Assembly (NCBI GenBank): GCA_036843405.1
Contig: DAITSJ010000002.1
Location: 124,001 to 188,000 of the forward strand
Reading direction: 5' to 3'
DNA length: 64,000 bases
From: DGNJ01 sp002388905
GTDB lineage: Bacteria > Pseudomonadota > Gammaproteobacteria > Pseudomonadales > Porticoccaceae
Below the pieces are notes generated by a model, which did not search any database, was not told where the DNA came from, and saw only the letters and a list, made by a program, of their open reading frames with translations. Positions 17,745-27,008 of this stretch are shown piece after piece. A program made the translations under genes and the position numbers. How positions within the stretch are numbered: the stretch's first letter is position 1; the number at the start of each line of letters is the position of its first letter.

Positions 17745-17919
17745 AATCGACCCATGGTAATGCATTGTTACGCCCGTCCCAAGCATGCTGTCTAAGGGCA
17801 CTGGACAATGCCCCGCATCATGACAGAGGAAAAAAGCCTCTAATCTTCTATCATTGCACACAGCTAGGCAGGGTTCTGATTGCTATTCGAACCCGCGATC
17901 GACACCCGGGAGTTTCTTA

Positions 17920-19422
17920 ATGGCAAGACGGTTTATTTTTCTTTTTTTCGCGCTTGTGTCCCTCGTGCTTAACGCGGCGGAAACGAGTCCCGCTGAGCCC
18001 CCCGCGGACGTGGAGCGGGAACGCATCGAGGAATTGATAGCGACACTGGAAAGCCCCACCGCCCGCAAGGAATTTGTCGCCAACCTCAAGACGCTTCTCG
18101 AACAACAGCAGGAAACGGCCGACGAGTCGCCCTGGCAGGCGACGGAGTGGTTCAACATCGACAAAATCAGCCGTAACCTGGCAAAACAGTATACCGGGCA
18201 CCTGGAAAAGCTGGGGCTGAGCAAAACAGCCTCCGAAAAAAGTATCGTGCTCATTCTCTATGTGGCGGTGATACTTGTCCTGGTCTATGGCAACAACAAG
18301 GCCGCCAACTTTTTCAACGGCAAACTGGACGGGCTGAGAAGGCGCTTTCGGCTCGCCCCGCAACGCTTCGATCTCTATTTCAGCATCCAGAAGTGGTTTG
18401 GCTATCTGCTCGCCGGCGTCTTTCTCATTTTCCTTTTGACCCGCGTCTTCTGGCCGGCTGCCACCGGCAGGACGGAGGACTTCCAGGCCATGGAGGCGAT
18501 CACCTACGCCTTTGCCACCCTTTTGCTGGCGCTGCTGTTTGCCAGCATCTGGGAGATGGCCAATTTCGCCATGGAGTACGGCGCGGGCAAGAACCGGAAG
18601 CTGAGCCGGGCGAGGCTCGACACACTGTTGCCCATCGTGCGCAACTCGCTGCTGGTGATCATGACCATTATCCTGGTGCTGATCATTCTCTCCGAAACCG
18701 GCGTCGACATTACCCCCCTGCTGGCGGGCGCCGGGGTCATTGGTATTGCCATCGGTTTTGGCGCACAAACTCTGATCAGTGATCTCATCACCGGCTTTAT
18801 CATCATTTTTGAGGACCTGGTTGCCGTCGGCGACGTTATCAGGATCGGCGACCGGGTCGGTATCGTCGAGAAGATAACCATCCGCAAGATCGATTTGCGC
18901 GACCTGGATGGCACCGTCTATACAGTGCCCTTTAGCGAAATCAGCATCGTCGACAACCTCACCAAGGGCTACAACTATTACCTGATGGACATCGGCGTGG
19001 CCTATCGGGAGGATATCGACGATGTTATGGCCTGCCTGCAGGATATATCCAGAGACTTGCGCAACGACGACAAATACGGCAACGCCATACTGGAGGACCT
19101 GGAAATCATGGGCGTAGACCGGTTTGCCGACAGTGCCGTGATTGTCCGGGCCAGGCTCAAGACCCGTGCCCACGACAAGTGGTTCGTGGGCCGGGAGTTC
19201 AACCGGCGCATGAAAGCCGCCTTCGACGAGCGCAACATCGAAATTCCCTTCCCGCACCGCACCCTCTACTTCGGCGAAGGCAAGGAAGGGGAAGCTCCCA
19301 GCGCCCATGTCCGCCTCCTTGGGGAAAACAGCCCTGCGCCCGGGGAGCATTCCTCCCGGGACAACGGAAAAGACAGTGAAAACAGTCTGGAAAGCCGGAC
19401 CCCGTTGGGCGACGAAGAATGA
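17920..19422 (+). CDS. MscS-family mechanosensitive ion channel
   Basis: This protein of 500 residues has a signal-like N-terminus (RRFIFLFFALVSLVLNA), a periplasmic helical region, several transmembrane helices and the canonical MscS pore and beta domain. The pore helix reads GAGVIGIAIGFGAQTLISD, followed by DLVAVGDVIRIGD. MscS channels release solutes during hypo-osmotic shock. The C-terminal 40 residues are low-complexity and hydrophilic. The ATG at 17920 has GGGAG 7 bases upstream, and the longer open frame before it overlaps the selO promoter side. It is convergent with the pilin-like gene. Confidence 0.93.
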   Translation: MARRFIFLFFALVSLVLNAAETSPAEPPADVERERIEELIATLESPTARKEFVANLKTLLEQQQETADESPWQATEWFNIDKISRNLAKQYTGHLEKLGLSKTASEKSIVLILYVAVILVLVYGNNKAANFFNGKLDGLRRRFRLAPQRFDLYFSIQKWFGYLLAGVFLIFLLTRVFWPAATGRTEDFQAMEAITYAFATLLLALLFASIWEMANFAMEYGAGKNRKLSRARLDTLLPIVRNSLLVIMTIILVLIILSETGVDITPLLAGAGVIGIAIGFGAQTLISDLITGFIIIFEDLVAVGDVIRIGDRVGIVEKITIRKIDLRDLDGTVYTVPFSEISIVDNLTKGYNYYLMDIGVAYREDIDDVMACLQDISRDLRNDDKYGNAILEDLEIMGVDRFADSAVIVRARLKTRAHDKWFVGREFNRRMKAAFDERNIEIPFPHRTLYFGEGKEGEAPSAHVRLLGENSPAPGEHSSRDNGKDSENSLESRTPLGDEE

Positions 19423-19446
19423 CCGCCGCTGCGTGGCGACCGCCGG

Positions 19447-19884
19447 TCAGTACCCGGAAGGATCCTCGGTGCAGGCCCTGGGCATGTATTTTGCCGGCCT
19501 GCCGCGGCACTGCCAGGTGAGCGAACCCCTGGCATTGTGGGAAGGAGCGAGTTTGAGGGTGAAAGGCGTATCCTGGATCCGGTCTTTTATCACCACGACA
19601 CCATCGTGGCGAACTTCAATAACGGGATCACTGGTATCCATGAAGGGCTTATCGGAGCAAAACGCCAGCCGGCTGTGACTGCCGGACATCATGGTTTCGT
19701 AAACGCAATCCTTGACCGCCTCCACCCTGGGGGAATTGGCCACGGTCTGAACCCGGTAAATATCGATGATGCCGATGACCGAATCAAAAATGCCGTTAAT
19801 AGCGAGGCTCAGGCCGGCGGCGCCACCTATCTTGAGGAGGTAGCCCAGGCTGATTTCACCCCTGCCGTACCGGATCGGTTTCAT
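19447..19884 (-). CDS. Small membrane-anchored protein with pilin-like C-terminal cysteine loop
   Basis: This protein of 145 residues has a hydrophobic N-terminal helix (about 12-42) and a C-terminal SLTWQC-x7-KYMPRAC loop (C126 to C138), closely matching the disulfide loop of type IVa pilins (TWxC...KYxPxxC). A second cysteine pair is at C60 and C76. The N-terminus lacks the canonical prepilin site (G-FTLIE), so export through the pilus machinery is uncertain. No pilus genes are nearby. The start at 19884 is preferred over a GTG at 19911. It is convergent with the MscS gene. Confidence 0.6.
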   Translation of the reverse strand: MKPIRYGRGEISLGYLLKIGGAAGLSLAINGIFDSVIGIIDIYRVQTVANSPRVEAVKDCVYETMMSGSHSRLAFCSDKPFMDTSDPVIEVRHDGVVVIKDRIQDTPFTLKLAPSHNARGSLTWQCRGRPAKYMPRACTEDPSGY

Positions 19885-20103
19885 CGCCGCATTCCCGATA
19901 ACATTGAGCACGCGCTCAAACCATTACAATGATCGACTAGGTCACAATTTTATTGTATGCCGCTTCACAAACTTTAATCGTGAATAGCATTAATGTGAAC
20001 TCTGTCACAGTTTTTGTGCAATCCGACGGGAATTGGTGATTTGTTAACCATTAAACCGGGTCTGTAAAACGCCCTTTTTCCGGAAAGTCGTTAGCAACCG
20101 ACG

Positions 20104-21903
20104 CTAGTCAAGCTCCACGGAACGTCGGTACTGTTTTCGAGTATCGGCATCGGTTTCGAACAGGTGGCGGAGTTCCTCCGATGCCTCTTCGGCGGTCTGC
20201 ATAAGGGCTTTCTCCTCGTGCCGTACCGCCTGCTGACGCTTCAGGGTGTCCTCGTCGACCCGCTCAAAAATAGAGACAACCTTTTCGGCGACACTGTCTT
20301 CGAAACCCAGGGACTTAAGCACCTGCTCGCCAAGACTGAGACTGGAATGGAGGACTTCCCGGACCACATAGTGGGCGCCCGCGTCCATGAGCCGGTGAGC
20401 GTGAGAACGGTTGCGCGCCCTGGCCAGGATTTTCAGGCCGGGGAAATGCTGGCGCACCGTTTCGGCGATCCGTATCGATGCTTCCATGTCGTCCACCGCA
20501 ATAACGAAAATCCCGGCCTTGTCGGCGTGTGCTGCCTGGAGCAGCTGTCTGTGGGAAGCATCGCCAAAGTACAGCTTGCCGCCGTAGCGACGGACAAAAT
20601 CCACCTGGGAGGCGCTGATTTCCAGGGCGGTAAAACGAATATCCAGGGAACTGAGCAGGCGCCCGACAATCTGGCCGAAGCGACCAAAGCCGGCAATGAT
20701 TACCGGTGCCGGGGGATCGTCGATGGTATCGAAGGGCCTTTCCCCGGTCCCGTCCAGGCGGGGGACCAGGAGGCGCTCGCCGGCCCAGACCAGCACCGGG
20801 GTCAACGCCATGGACAGGGTCACCGCCATGATCAGCGGATCCACCAACGCTTCCTCGAGCAACCCCCGATTCAGTGCTGCGGCAAAAAGCACGAAGGCAA
20901 ACTCACCCCCCTGGCACAGAATCAACGACAGGCGCACCGCCTCCTTGCCGCTGTGGCCCAATGAACGCGCCAGCCCCAGGGTCAGCAGCGTCTTGCCCGT
21001 CATCAGCGCCACGGCGCCACCCACCACCAGTTCCGGCCTGGAGACCAGTATGCCGGGATTGGCGGACATGCCCACCCCCATGAAGAACAGGCCGAGAAGC
21101 AGCCCCTTGAAGGGCTCGATATCCGCCTCCATCTGGTGGCGGTATTCAGAGTCCGCCACCAGCACACCCGCCAGGAACGCGCCCAGGCCCAGGGATAATC
21201 CCACCCATTCCATGAGCAGTGCCGACCCCAGGACAATAAGCAATGTCGCGGCAGTGAATACCTCGTAGTTTCCTTCCGCCGCCGCTGCCCGCAACAGGGG
21301 TCGCAGGAGATAATGCCCGCCCACGACCAGCCCGGCCACGGCCGTTGCCGCGTACATGAGGTCGAGCCAGATACTGTCGTCCGGGACGGAAAAGCCGCCG
21401 GCAAAAACCGGTACCAGGGCCAACATGGGGATCACTGCCAGGTCCTGGAAAAGCAGCACGCTGAAGGCCGCCCGGCCGTGGGCACTGGTCAGTTCCCGGC
21501 GCTCCGCCAGCAACTGCAGAACGAAAGCGGTTGACGACAGGGACAGGCCAAAGCCCACCACCCAGGCTCCACCGGCTGGCACTCCCAGGGTCCAGGCGAC
21601 GGCTGAAATCGCCGTACCCGTAACCACCACTTGGGCCAGTCCCAGCCCGAACACGGAGCGGCGCAATGCCCGCAACCGGGCCGGTCGAAGCTCGAGCCCG
21701 ATAACGAAAAGAAGAAAGACAATGCCGATCTCGCCAAAGTGGAGGATGGCCTCCGGGTCGTGGGCGAGTCCCAGGCCCCAGGGACCGATGGCCAGGCCCG
21801 CGGCCAGATAGCCGAGCACGGACCCCAGGCCAAGAAAACGGAAAAGGGGAACAGCGACAACAGCCGCCATGAGGAAAACAGCGATTTCTCCGATCAACGC
21901 CAT
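20104..21903 (-). CDS. KefB/KefC-type monovalent cation:proton antiporter (CPA2) with RCK domain
   Basis: This protein of 599 residues has an N-terminal antiporter domain of about 12 hydrophobic helices, including GYLAAGLAIGPWGLGL, FLLFVIGLELRP and FQDLAVIPMLAL, and a C-terminal TrkA-N/RCK domain with the nucleotide loop GFGRFGQIVGRLL. This layout is that of glutathione-gated KefB/KefC potassium efflux systems, but no KefF/KefG partner is adjacent, so gating and ion are inferred. A charged helical tail follows the RCK domain. The ribosome-binding site is weak. Intergenic stretches of 219 and 147 bases flank it. Confidence 0.9.
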   Translation of the reverse strand: MALIGEIAVFLMAAVVAVPLFRFLGLGSVLGYLAAGLAIGPWGLGLAHDPEAILHFGEIGIVFLLFVIGLELRPARLRALRRSVFGLGLAQVVVTGTAISAVAWTLGVPAGGAWVVGFGLSLSSTAFVLQLLAERRELTSAHGRAAFSVLLFQDLAVIPMLALVPVFAGGFSVPDDSIWLDLMYAATAVAGLVVGGHYLLRPLLRAAAAEGNYEVFTAATLLIVLGSALLMEWVGLSLGLGAFLAGVLVADSEYRHQMEADIEPFKGLLLGLFFMGVGMSANPGILVSRPELVVGGAVALMTGKTLLTLGLARSLGHSGKEAVRLSLILCQGGEFAFVLFAAALNRGLLEEALVDPLIMAVTLSMALTPVLVWAGERLLVPRLDGTGERPFDTIDDPPAPVIIAGFGRFGQIVGRLLSSLDIRFTALEISASQVDFVRRYGGKLYFGDASHRQLLQAAHADKAGIFVIAVDDMEASIRIAETVRQHFPGLKILARARNRSHAHRLMDAGAHYVVREVLHSSLSLGEQVLKSLGFEDSVAEKVVSIFERVDEDTLKRQQAVRHEEKALMQTAEEASEELRHLFETDADTRKQYRRSVELD

Positions 21904-22050
21904 AAACCCGAAAAAACTCCGCGACTTCCTTCCCGGCTGTCACCGGCGGCGACAGGTCCTGGAAAAGCAAAAGGGATCCGGACCGCGACTGGGTCGAATG
22001 GTCCGGGGTGATTTTAGAAGGTGCCTTAGGTTCCGATCGGCAAGGACGGC

Positions 22051-22467
22051 TCAACCGGGTGGCGGCGCCGGCGAGTTGGCCACCAGTTCGTGAATCAGTA
22101 ATTGATCGTCCAGGCGTTTCAGCGTTATCCGGTAATCCGTAAAGGAGATCAGTTTGCCGCCCTCGGTCCAGTCCGAGACCAGGCCATAGGCCCGCACCTG
22201 GATTTCATCGCCCCGCTCGCCGGGCTCGGCGAGAATATTGGTTATCTGGTGCCGCCACTTGCCGCCGCCGAGTTCGGCGACGTTGGCGGGCATGGCAAGT
22301 AATTGTTCACGCCCTTCCAGGCGGAATACGCCGGGAATGTCAAAGGCCCCGTCGGGCGTAAAAAGTTCCACCCAGTCCCGGGCCCGGTTGCTATCCACAA
22401 GGTGTACATAGCGGGCGAAAAGCTCGTGGATGTCGAGACGTGTCTGAATATCGAGTGTATCTGCCAT
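22051..22467 (-). CDS. SnoaL-like polyketide-cyclase/dehydratase-type protein
   Basis: This protein of 138 residues has the SnoaL-like pattern of the scytalone-dehydratase/ring-hydroxylating-beta group: an N-terminal IQTRLDIHELFARYVHLVD segment in part, then DWVELFTPDGAFDIPG, and a C-terminal beta region ending in LIHELVANS. A strong GGAGGTG stands 8 bases before the ATG at 22467, so an in-frame ATG five codons earlier is rejected. It is separate from the SnoaL genes of the first 8 kb. The substrate is unknown. Confidence 0.8.
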   Translation of the reverse strand: MADTLDIQTRLDIHELFARYVHLVDSNRARDWVELFTPDGAFDIPGVFRLEGREQLLAMPANVAELGGGKWRHQITNILAEPGERGDEIQVRAYGLVSDWTEGGKLISFTDYRITLKRLDDQLLIHELVANSPAPPPG

Positions 22468-22537
22468 TTTTTTCACCTCCATTTCTCTCTACTTTTTCTG
22501 ACCCGGCGGGGCGAAACGCGGTTTCGGGGAATGACGC

Positions 22538-23554
22538 TTAATCGACAATGGGGATCCGCGCCCAGTCCTCGTTATTGCGCACCAGCAAGGCTTTCAGGGC
22601 CTTACTTTTTCGGCGGTAATCGTGGGCATTTTCGCGCCAGCGGATCTGGACCGAGCGGTGCAGCGGTCCCCGGACCTCCCGGATGTGCTCGCGCCGGGCC
22701 CGGTAGATACCCCGGCGTTCGTTGTGCTGGACACTTCGGGGATCAGGCTTCAGGGCACGATGAAGATGGGGCTCGAACGACAGGCCCGCCACTTCCGCCT
22801 CCCGGAGTATCCACTGGGCCGCGCAGTGGCTCAGCCCCTTTTCGCCGTAGCCGCCACCGACATCGGAATGGACGCCGGCAAACCAGACCTGGAGCAGGTC
22901 CATCCCGGGTTTGTCCCGCCACAGTGTCGGCTCGAAATCCTCGCGGTTCTCGTCGATGGCGACGGCGTGCCGGGCGCGCCGGATAATCCTGCTCGGTTCG
23001 GTATCGTGAAAGAGAAACTCCCGCTCCCCCAGGGTGCCCCAGAAGGGTACGGGAATTCCCAGCGCGCCAACGGTATCCCAGACACCCACGAACTGAATCG
23101 GGGTGATATCCGCCACCGCGTGGCGGGCCCTGAATTCGACCGCCTCCGGTGCCCCGGGACTGCTGCCCCGGCTGCGCTTGCGGTAGAGCCGGTAGGCGTC
23201 GGGAATCCGGTGGGCATGGGGCCTCTGGAGCAGCCCGCAATTGCGGATAAAACCGGCCAGTGAACGCACTGTATAGGCCCCCCGGCTAAAACCGAAAAAG
23301 TAAAGTTCGTCGCCGGCATTGTAGTTGTGCACCAGGAACCGATAACAATCCATGATGTTCTTGTCGATACCCGCACCGGTGATGCCGCCGGCAATCTTTT
23401 TCCGGTCGGTGCCCACTCCCCAGTCGTAGAAGGCAATCTGTTCCGTTTCTTCCGCCCGCGGCGAGACGGCCCGGGCCATGTCGAGCACATTGGTGGCATC
23501 GCCCCGGGTCGGGGCGTTCCAGGTGCCATCGGCAAATATCCCGATCCTCTTCAC
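22538..23554 (-). CDS. DUF2235 alpha/beta-hydrolase-like protein
   Basis: This protein of 338 residues has the DUF2235 signatures: an N-terminal IGIFADGTWN, the nucleophile elbow GFSRGA (Ser about 90), GVWDTVGALG and a catalytic-acid region GVHSDVGGGY. DUF2235 includes the phospholipases of type VI secretion (Tle1 type), but no secretion gene is nearby and the protein is short, so a housekeeping or storage-lipid role is equally possible. I chose the GTG at 23554 because AGGGAG lies 8 bases upstream; the GTG at 23563 directly abuts that site. It lies 117 bases from phaZ on the same strand. Confidence 0.85.
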   Translation of the reverse strand: MKRIGIFADGTWNAPTRGDATNVLDMARAVSPRAEETEQIAFYDWGVGTDRKKIAGGITGAGIDKNIMDCYRFLVHNYNAGDELYFFGFSRGAYTVRSLAGFIRNCGLLQRPHAHRIPDAYRLYRKRSRGSSPGAPEAVEFRARHAVADITPIQFVGVWDTVGALGIPVPFWGTLGEREFLFHDTEPSRIIRRARHAVAIDENREDFEPTLWRDKPGMDLLQVWFAGVHSDVGGGYGEKGLSHCAAQWILREAEVAGLSFEPHLHRALKPDPRSVQHNERRGIYRARREHIREVRGPLHRSVQIRWRENAHDYRRKSKALKALLVRNNEDWARIPIVD

Positions 23555-23671
23555 GTCAATCACTCCCTGTGAGTTTTTATTGTATCCCGCAGCCGCCTGC
23601 CGTCGGTGCTTTCCGGCTCACCCCCCGGGAGGGCCCGCTCGTTCAAGGCCAGCCCGTGCTGCCAGCGTGGC

Positions 23672-24988
23672 TCAGGCCGCCTTCTTGATGGCCCGCCACA
23701 TTTTGCGGGCCAGGACTTTCTGGGTGGCTTTTTCCTTGCCCCAGTCGGTATGGCTGCGCATGAAATCCTTGATACGGGGCGCCACTTCCTCCCGGAACCG
23801 GCGTCCGGAGAAAACGCCATAGTGCCCCACTCCCGGCTGTATGTAATCCACCTGCATTTCCGCCGGCAGGTTGGTGCAAAGCTCATGGGCGGCCTGGGTC
23901 TGACCGATCCCGGAGATATCGTCCTTCTCCCCCTCCACCGTCATCAGGGCCACGTCGCGTATACATTCGGGCTTTACCCGCTTGCCCCGGTGCATGAATT
24001 CCCCCTTGGGCAGCTTGAACTCCTTGAACACTTCTTGGATGGTCTGCAGGTAGAATTCCGCAGTCATGTCCATCACCGAAAGGTACTCATCGTAGAACTC
24101 CCGGTGTTTCTCGACGCTGTCCATGTCGCCCTTGACCAGGTTGTTGAAGTACTCCCGTCCGGCCCGCAGGTGGCGGCTCTGGTTGAGGGAGACAAACCCC
24201 ATCAATTGCAGAAAACCGGGATAGACCTTGCGCATAAAGCCCTTGTTGGGATAGGGCACGGTATGAATGGCGTGGCGCTTAAACCAGGCCATGGACTTGG
24301 ATTCCGCGAGCCGGTTGGGCTCGGTGGGCGACTTTCGGGGGTCGATGGGCGACCCCATGAGAGTCATGCTGGCGGGCCGGTTGGGGTTGTCGTTCTCCGC
24401 CATGATACTGGTGGCCGCCAGCACGGCCGGCCCCGGTTGGCAGACACCCACCACATGGCAATCGGGCCCGATAAACTCGATCATCTCGATCAGGTAATCG
24501 ATGAAGTCATTGAGATCGAAACGGCCCTCGGAAAGCGGGATGGTGCGGGCATCCACCCAGTCGGTGATAAAAACCTCATGGTCAGGCAGGAACGCCTCGA
24601 CGGTACCCCGCAGGATGGTGGCGTAATGACCGGAAACCGGTGCGACGATCAGGACCCGGGGATCCACATGCCCTTCCTGGCGAATCAGGTCAAGATGGCC
24701 ATCCGCGCGTTTGAAATGAACGAGATTGCAAAAGGGCCTGGACCAGACGACCCGGTCTTCCACGGGTACGTCGATACCGTTGATATCGGTGGTGGGCAGG
24801 TTCCATGCCGGTTTGTCGTAGCGGCGAGTGGCGTTTTCGAAGACCTCATAGGCCGCCACCAGGCTCTTGTGCAATGCCGTTTCGGCAAGAGGATTGTAGG
24901 CGGAATCGAGCATTTCCTTCTGGAACCTGGCGATCTTGCGCAGAGGCGTCAGCGCCATATGGTTCAGTTCATAGAGTGGATAGAGCAT
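23672..24988 (-). CDS. phaZ: Intracellular polyhydroxyalkanoate depolymerase PhaZ
   Basis: This protein of 438 residues matches the intracellular PhaZ family (about 420 residues). It starts MLYPLYELNHMALTP in the usual way and has the nucleophile cysteine at 183 in GVCQPG, as in Ralstonia PhaZ1. The C-terminal GVGHYGVFSGRRFR gives the likely catalytic histidine. It releases 3-hydroxyacyl units from cytoplasmic PHA granules. The start at 24988 has GGGAGAG 8 bases upstream; an in-frame ATG at 25060 is rejected. No PHA synthase is in the window. Confidence 0.94.
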   Translation of the reverse strand: MLYPLYELNHMALTPLRKIARFQKEMLDSAYNPLAETALHKSLVAAYEVFENATRRYDKPAWNLPTTDINGIDVPVEDRVVWSRPFCNLVHFKRADGHLDLIRQEGHVDPRVLIVAPVSGHYATILRGTVEAFLPDHEVFITDWVDARTIPLSEGRFDLNDFIDYLIEMIEFIGPDCHVVGVCQPGPAVLAATSIMAENDNPNRPASMTLMGSPIDPRKSPTEPNRLAESKSMAWFKRHAIHTVPYPNKGFMRKVYPGFLQLMGFVSLNQSRHLRAGREYFNNLVKGDMDSVEKHREFYDEYLSVMDMTAEFYLQTIQEVFKEFKLPKGEFMHRGKRVKPECIRDVALMTVEGEKDDISGIGQTQAAHELCTNLPAEMQVDYIQPGVGHYGVFSGRRFREEVAPRIKDFMRSHTDWGKEKATQKVLARKMWRAIKKAA

Positions 24989-25126
24989 GTTGTTTCTCTC
25001 CCGGTAGTCCCAATCTGTGCCGCTCGTTCTCGGTAAAAGGCACATCGCAGTGGCCAGCATAGCCCGGCGCCTGTTGTTTTGTCACGACAGTTTGGTGACC
25101 GGCTTTGGCCTGTCCCGGGCACCCCG

Positions 25127-25666
25127 TCAGGCGCCGTCGCCATCCCGCCGGTCCTCGAGCACCGCCATGGTCAGCCTTGAGACACAGACGAGCCGCCCGC
25201 TATCGTCACTAATGTCAATGTGCCATATGTGCGTTTTGCCACCGATATGGGCCGGTGTTGCCCGCGCATGCACATAACCCTCTCGCACGCTGCGAATATG
25301 ATTGCCGTTAACCTCCAGGCCCAGGGCAAACCGGTTCGTACCCGCGAGAACCAGGTTGGCGGCGACACTGCCCACGGTTTCCGCCAGGGCGATGGACGCG
25401 CCGCCGTGGAGCATCCCCAGGGGCTGGCGGGTACGCTCGTCGACTGGCATCCTGGCACACACAAAATCGCTGCCAACGCCGGTGAGCTCGATACCCAGAT
25501 GGGCCATCATGGTCCCGGGCCACAGCCGGCGCGCATCCGCCAACGTGATGGCAGGATCGATAATCGGGGTTCCGCCGCCCTGGTGGGTGCCCTGCATTTT
25601 TTGCCATCCGTACCCGTCTGTGGATTCAAGTATCCCAGAATAGGCCCGGCGTCCGGTACTGTCCAT
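25127..25666 (-). CDS. Hotdog-fold acyl-CoA thioesterase (YdiI/PaaI type)
   Basis: The core (from about residue 38) has the hotdog thioesterase motif LGMLHGGASIALAETVGS and a C-terminal SRLTMAVLE, as in YdiI/MenI-type enzymes of about 136 residues. These hydrolyse aromatic or acyl-CoA thioesters. The reading frame is open from 25666, three bases after the preceding stop, which suggests translational coupling; a later ATG at 25597 would trim 23 poorly conserved residues and is a real alternative. It follows the universal stress protein gene. Confidence 0.85.
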   Translation of the reverse strand: MDSTGRRAYSGILESTDGYGWQKMQGTHQGGGTPIIDPAITLADARRLWPGTMMAHLGIELTGVGSDFVCARMPVDERTRQPLGMLHGGASIALAETVGSVAANLVLAGTNRFALGLEVNGNHIRSVREGYVHARATPAHIGGKTHIWHIDISDDSGRLVCVSRLTMAVLEDRRDGDGA

Positions 25667-25669
25667 CCG

Positions 25670-26491
25670 TCAATTCACCACCAGGGTGTCCGCCCGGAGC
25701 GCGGCGATCACCCGCGCGGCTGTATTGCCCCGCCTGGGCGAGGCGACGACCCCGCGCTGATTGAGGGTGCCTATCACCACCATATCGGCGTCGATGTCAT
25801 GGGCCACTTCCGCCACCACCTCATCGGTAAAACCGTGACGGACGTGGATCCGGCTGGCCGACAAGCCGCTCTCCCTGGCCAGCCGGCCCCGGTCCGGATA
25901 GTGCAGGCTGTCCCGGTAGGCGTTGACCACGTGAAAATCAGCCGTGTAGCGGTTGGCGACCCGCTTGCCGTGACCGAGAATGCGGTCGTTGAGAGCCAAC
26001 TGCCGATGGCCGTCGACCTGGAAATTGACGGCGGCCAGAATTGTCCGGCGCTTTTCCGATGCCCGGGGCCTGACCAGCAATACCGGGCAGGGAGCGTATT
26101 GGAGCAATTCCCATTTGGCATTGTTCAAGACCAGGCGCTGGCTGGGGCCGTAGTCGTGGACAGGAAGCAGAATCATGGTCGACCCGAAGTCCGCCGCAAC
26201 CCGCAAGAGCTCCTCCGGCCACTGGCTGTCCCAGGAAACCGCTATCTCGTATTCGATCAGCAGATCGTTGAGCGGCTCGCGGATTGCCCGGTCAAACCAG
26301 CGCTGGTCCCGCGTGAGGTTGCCGGCACCAACCTTGCCGGTCTTGTCGTCGCGGGCGATATAGACACTCACCACCGGCGCCGGCCGCCGAAGACCGGCGG
26401 TAATTCGCGTCCGCTCCAGGGCCGGGTGTTCCTCGTCTCCGGGGTCCACCACAACGAACAATTTCTCCCTTGGCACTTGCTGGACTGCCAT
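25670..26491 (-). CDS. Two-domain universal stress protein (UspE-like)
   Basis: This protein of 273 residues contains two tandem UspA folds. The first ends at YAPCPVLLVRPRA and the second near VVASPRRGNTAARVI, with ADMVVIGTLNQRG as the family's strand and loop before the nucleotide-binding turn. UspE-like proteins take part in stress survival and motility or aggregation. The start at 26491 has GGAGG about 7 bases upstream, better than an ATG at 26509. The downstream thioesterase begins three bases after the stop. Confidence 0.88.
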   Translation of the reverse strand: MAVQQVPREKLFVVVDPGDEEHPALERTRITAGLRRPAPVVSVYIARDDKTGKVGAGNLTRDQRWFDRAIREPLNDLLIEYEIAVSWDSQWPEELLRVAADFGSTMILLPVHDYGPSQRLVLNNAKWELLQYAPCPVLLVRPRASEKRRTILAAVNFQVDGHRQLALNDRILGHGKRVANRYTADFHVVNAYRDSLHYPDRGRLARESGLSASRIHVRHGFTDEVVAEVAHDIDADMVVIGTLNQRGVVASPRRGNTAARVIAALRADTLVVN

Positions 26492-27008
26492 ACCGCACCT
26501 CCTTGCCATGCATTAGCGGGACGACCACTGCGATCCGATCTGTGCGGCCTTTACACTCAAATGCCTGTTCCTTGCTTGCATCTCTTTCCCGCTTTTCCTG
26601 TACCGCTTCCTTCTTATTGGTTGCATAGGTCATGCCATCCGGGCCCAACCATGCCCGTACCGCACACTGCCGGGGTATCGCCCGCAAACCAGCCGTGGGA
26701 CTCGGGCCAGGCCCATCGCCAATTGGTGCGTGGGGCGACGGGTCTGCACCAGAATCAGGCGATTTCCGCCGGCCGACGTCGATAAAGTCAGCCGCGCATC
26801 TGCGCACGCATAGCGGCTGACGCTGGCTCGCTCCTATAACAGGGCACCGATAACAGTGGATTCATCATGCCCGAATGATTATCCTCACCTGTCGCGGCAT
26901 TCATTAACGCTATAAAACCACGACATCCGATCCGGGGCATTCGCTCTGCCCGGGCCGCGACGGCAGATTGCAATCCCAAAGCACGGATCAACCACGGGGA
27001 AGGAATTG
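26492..27008. other. Intergenic region (517 bases) with an inverted repeat
   Basis: This gap separates the divergent uspE-like and sulfotransferase genes. Short frames exist but none has a recognisable product, codon pattern or ribosome-binding site. It contains the inverted repeat at 26788-26820, and a TATAAAA-like stretch occurs near 26,910. It probably holds both promoters. Confidence 0.5.
26788..26820. repeat. Inverted repeat with 8-base arms
   Basis: The arms are TCAGCCGC (26788-26795) and GCGGCTGA (26813-26820), and the loop itself contains GCGCATCTGCGC with further pairing. No T-tract follows. It may be an operator or a structured leader for the sulfotransferase gene. Confidence 0.45.

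Noticed and set aside
17875..17905. TTCGAACCC, resembling a tRNA T-loop on the minus strand
   Set aside because: The flanking bases cannot pair as a T-stem and no cloverleaf or anticodon arm can be drawn.
17917..19350. A 477-codon minus-strand frame across the MscS gene
   Set aside because: It has no ribosome-binding site or recognisable domain, and it overlaps a gene with definite MscS motifs.
22538..23554. DUF2235 protein as a type VI secretion effector
   Set aside because: No VgrG, Hcp, immunity protein or other secretion gene lies in the surrounding 20 kb; the assignment would be family name only.
26292..26807. A 171-codon minus-strand frame covering the uspE-like upstream region
   Set aside because: It overlaps the start of the well-supported uspE-like gene, has no recognisable product, and has no start-site signal.
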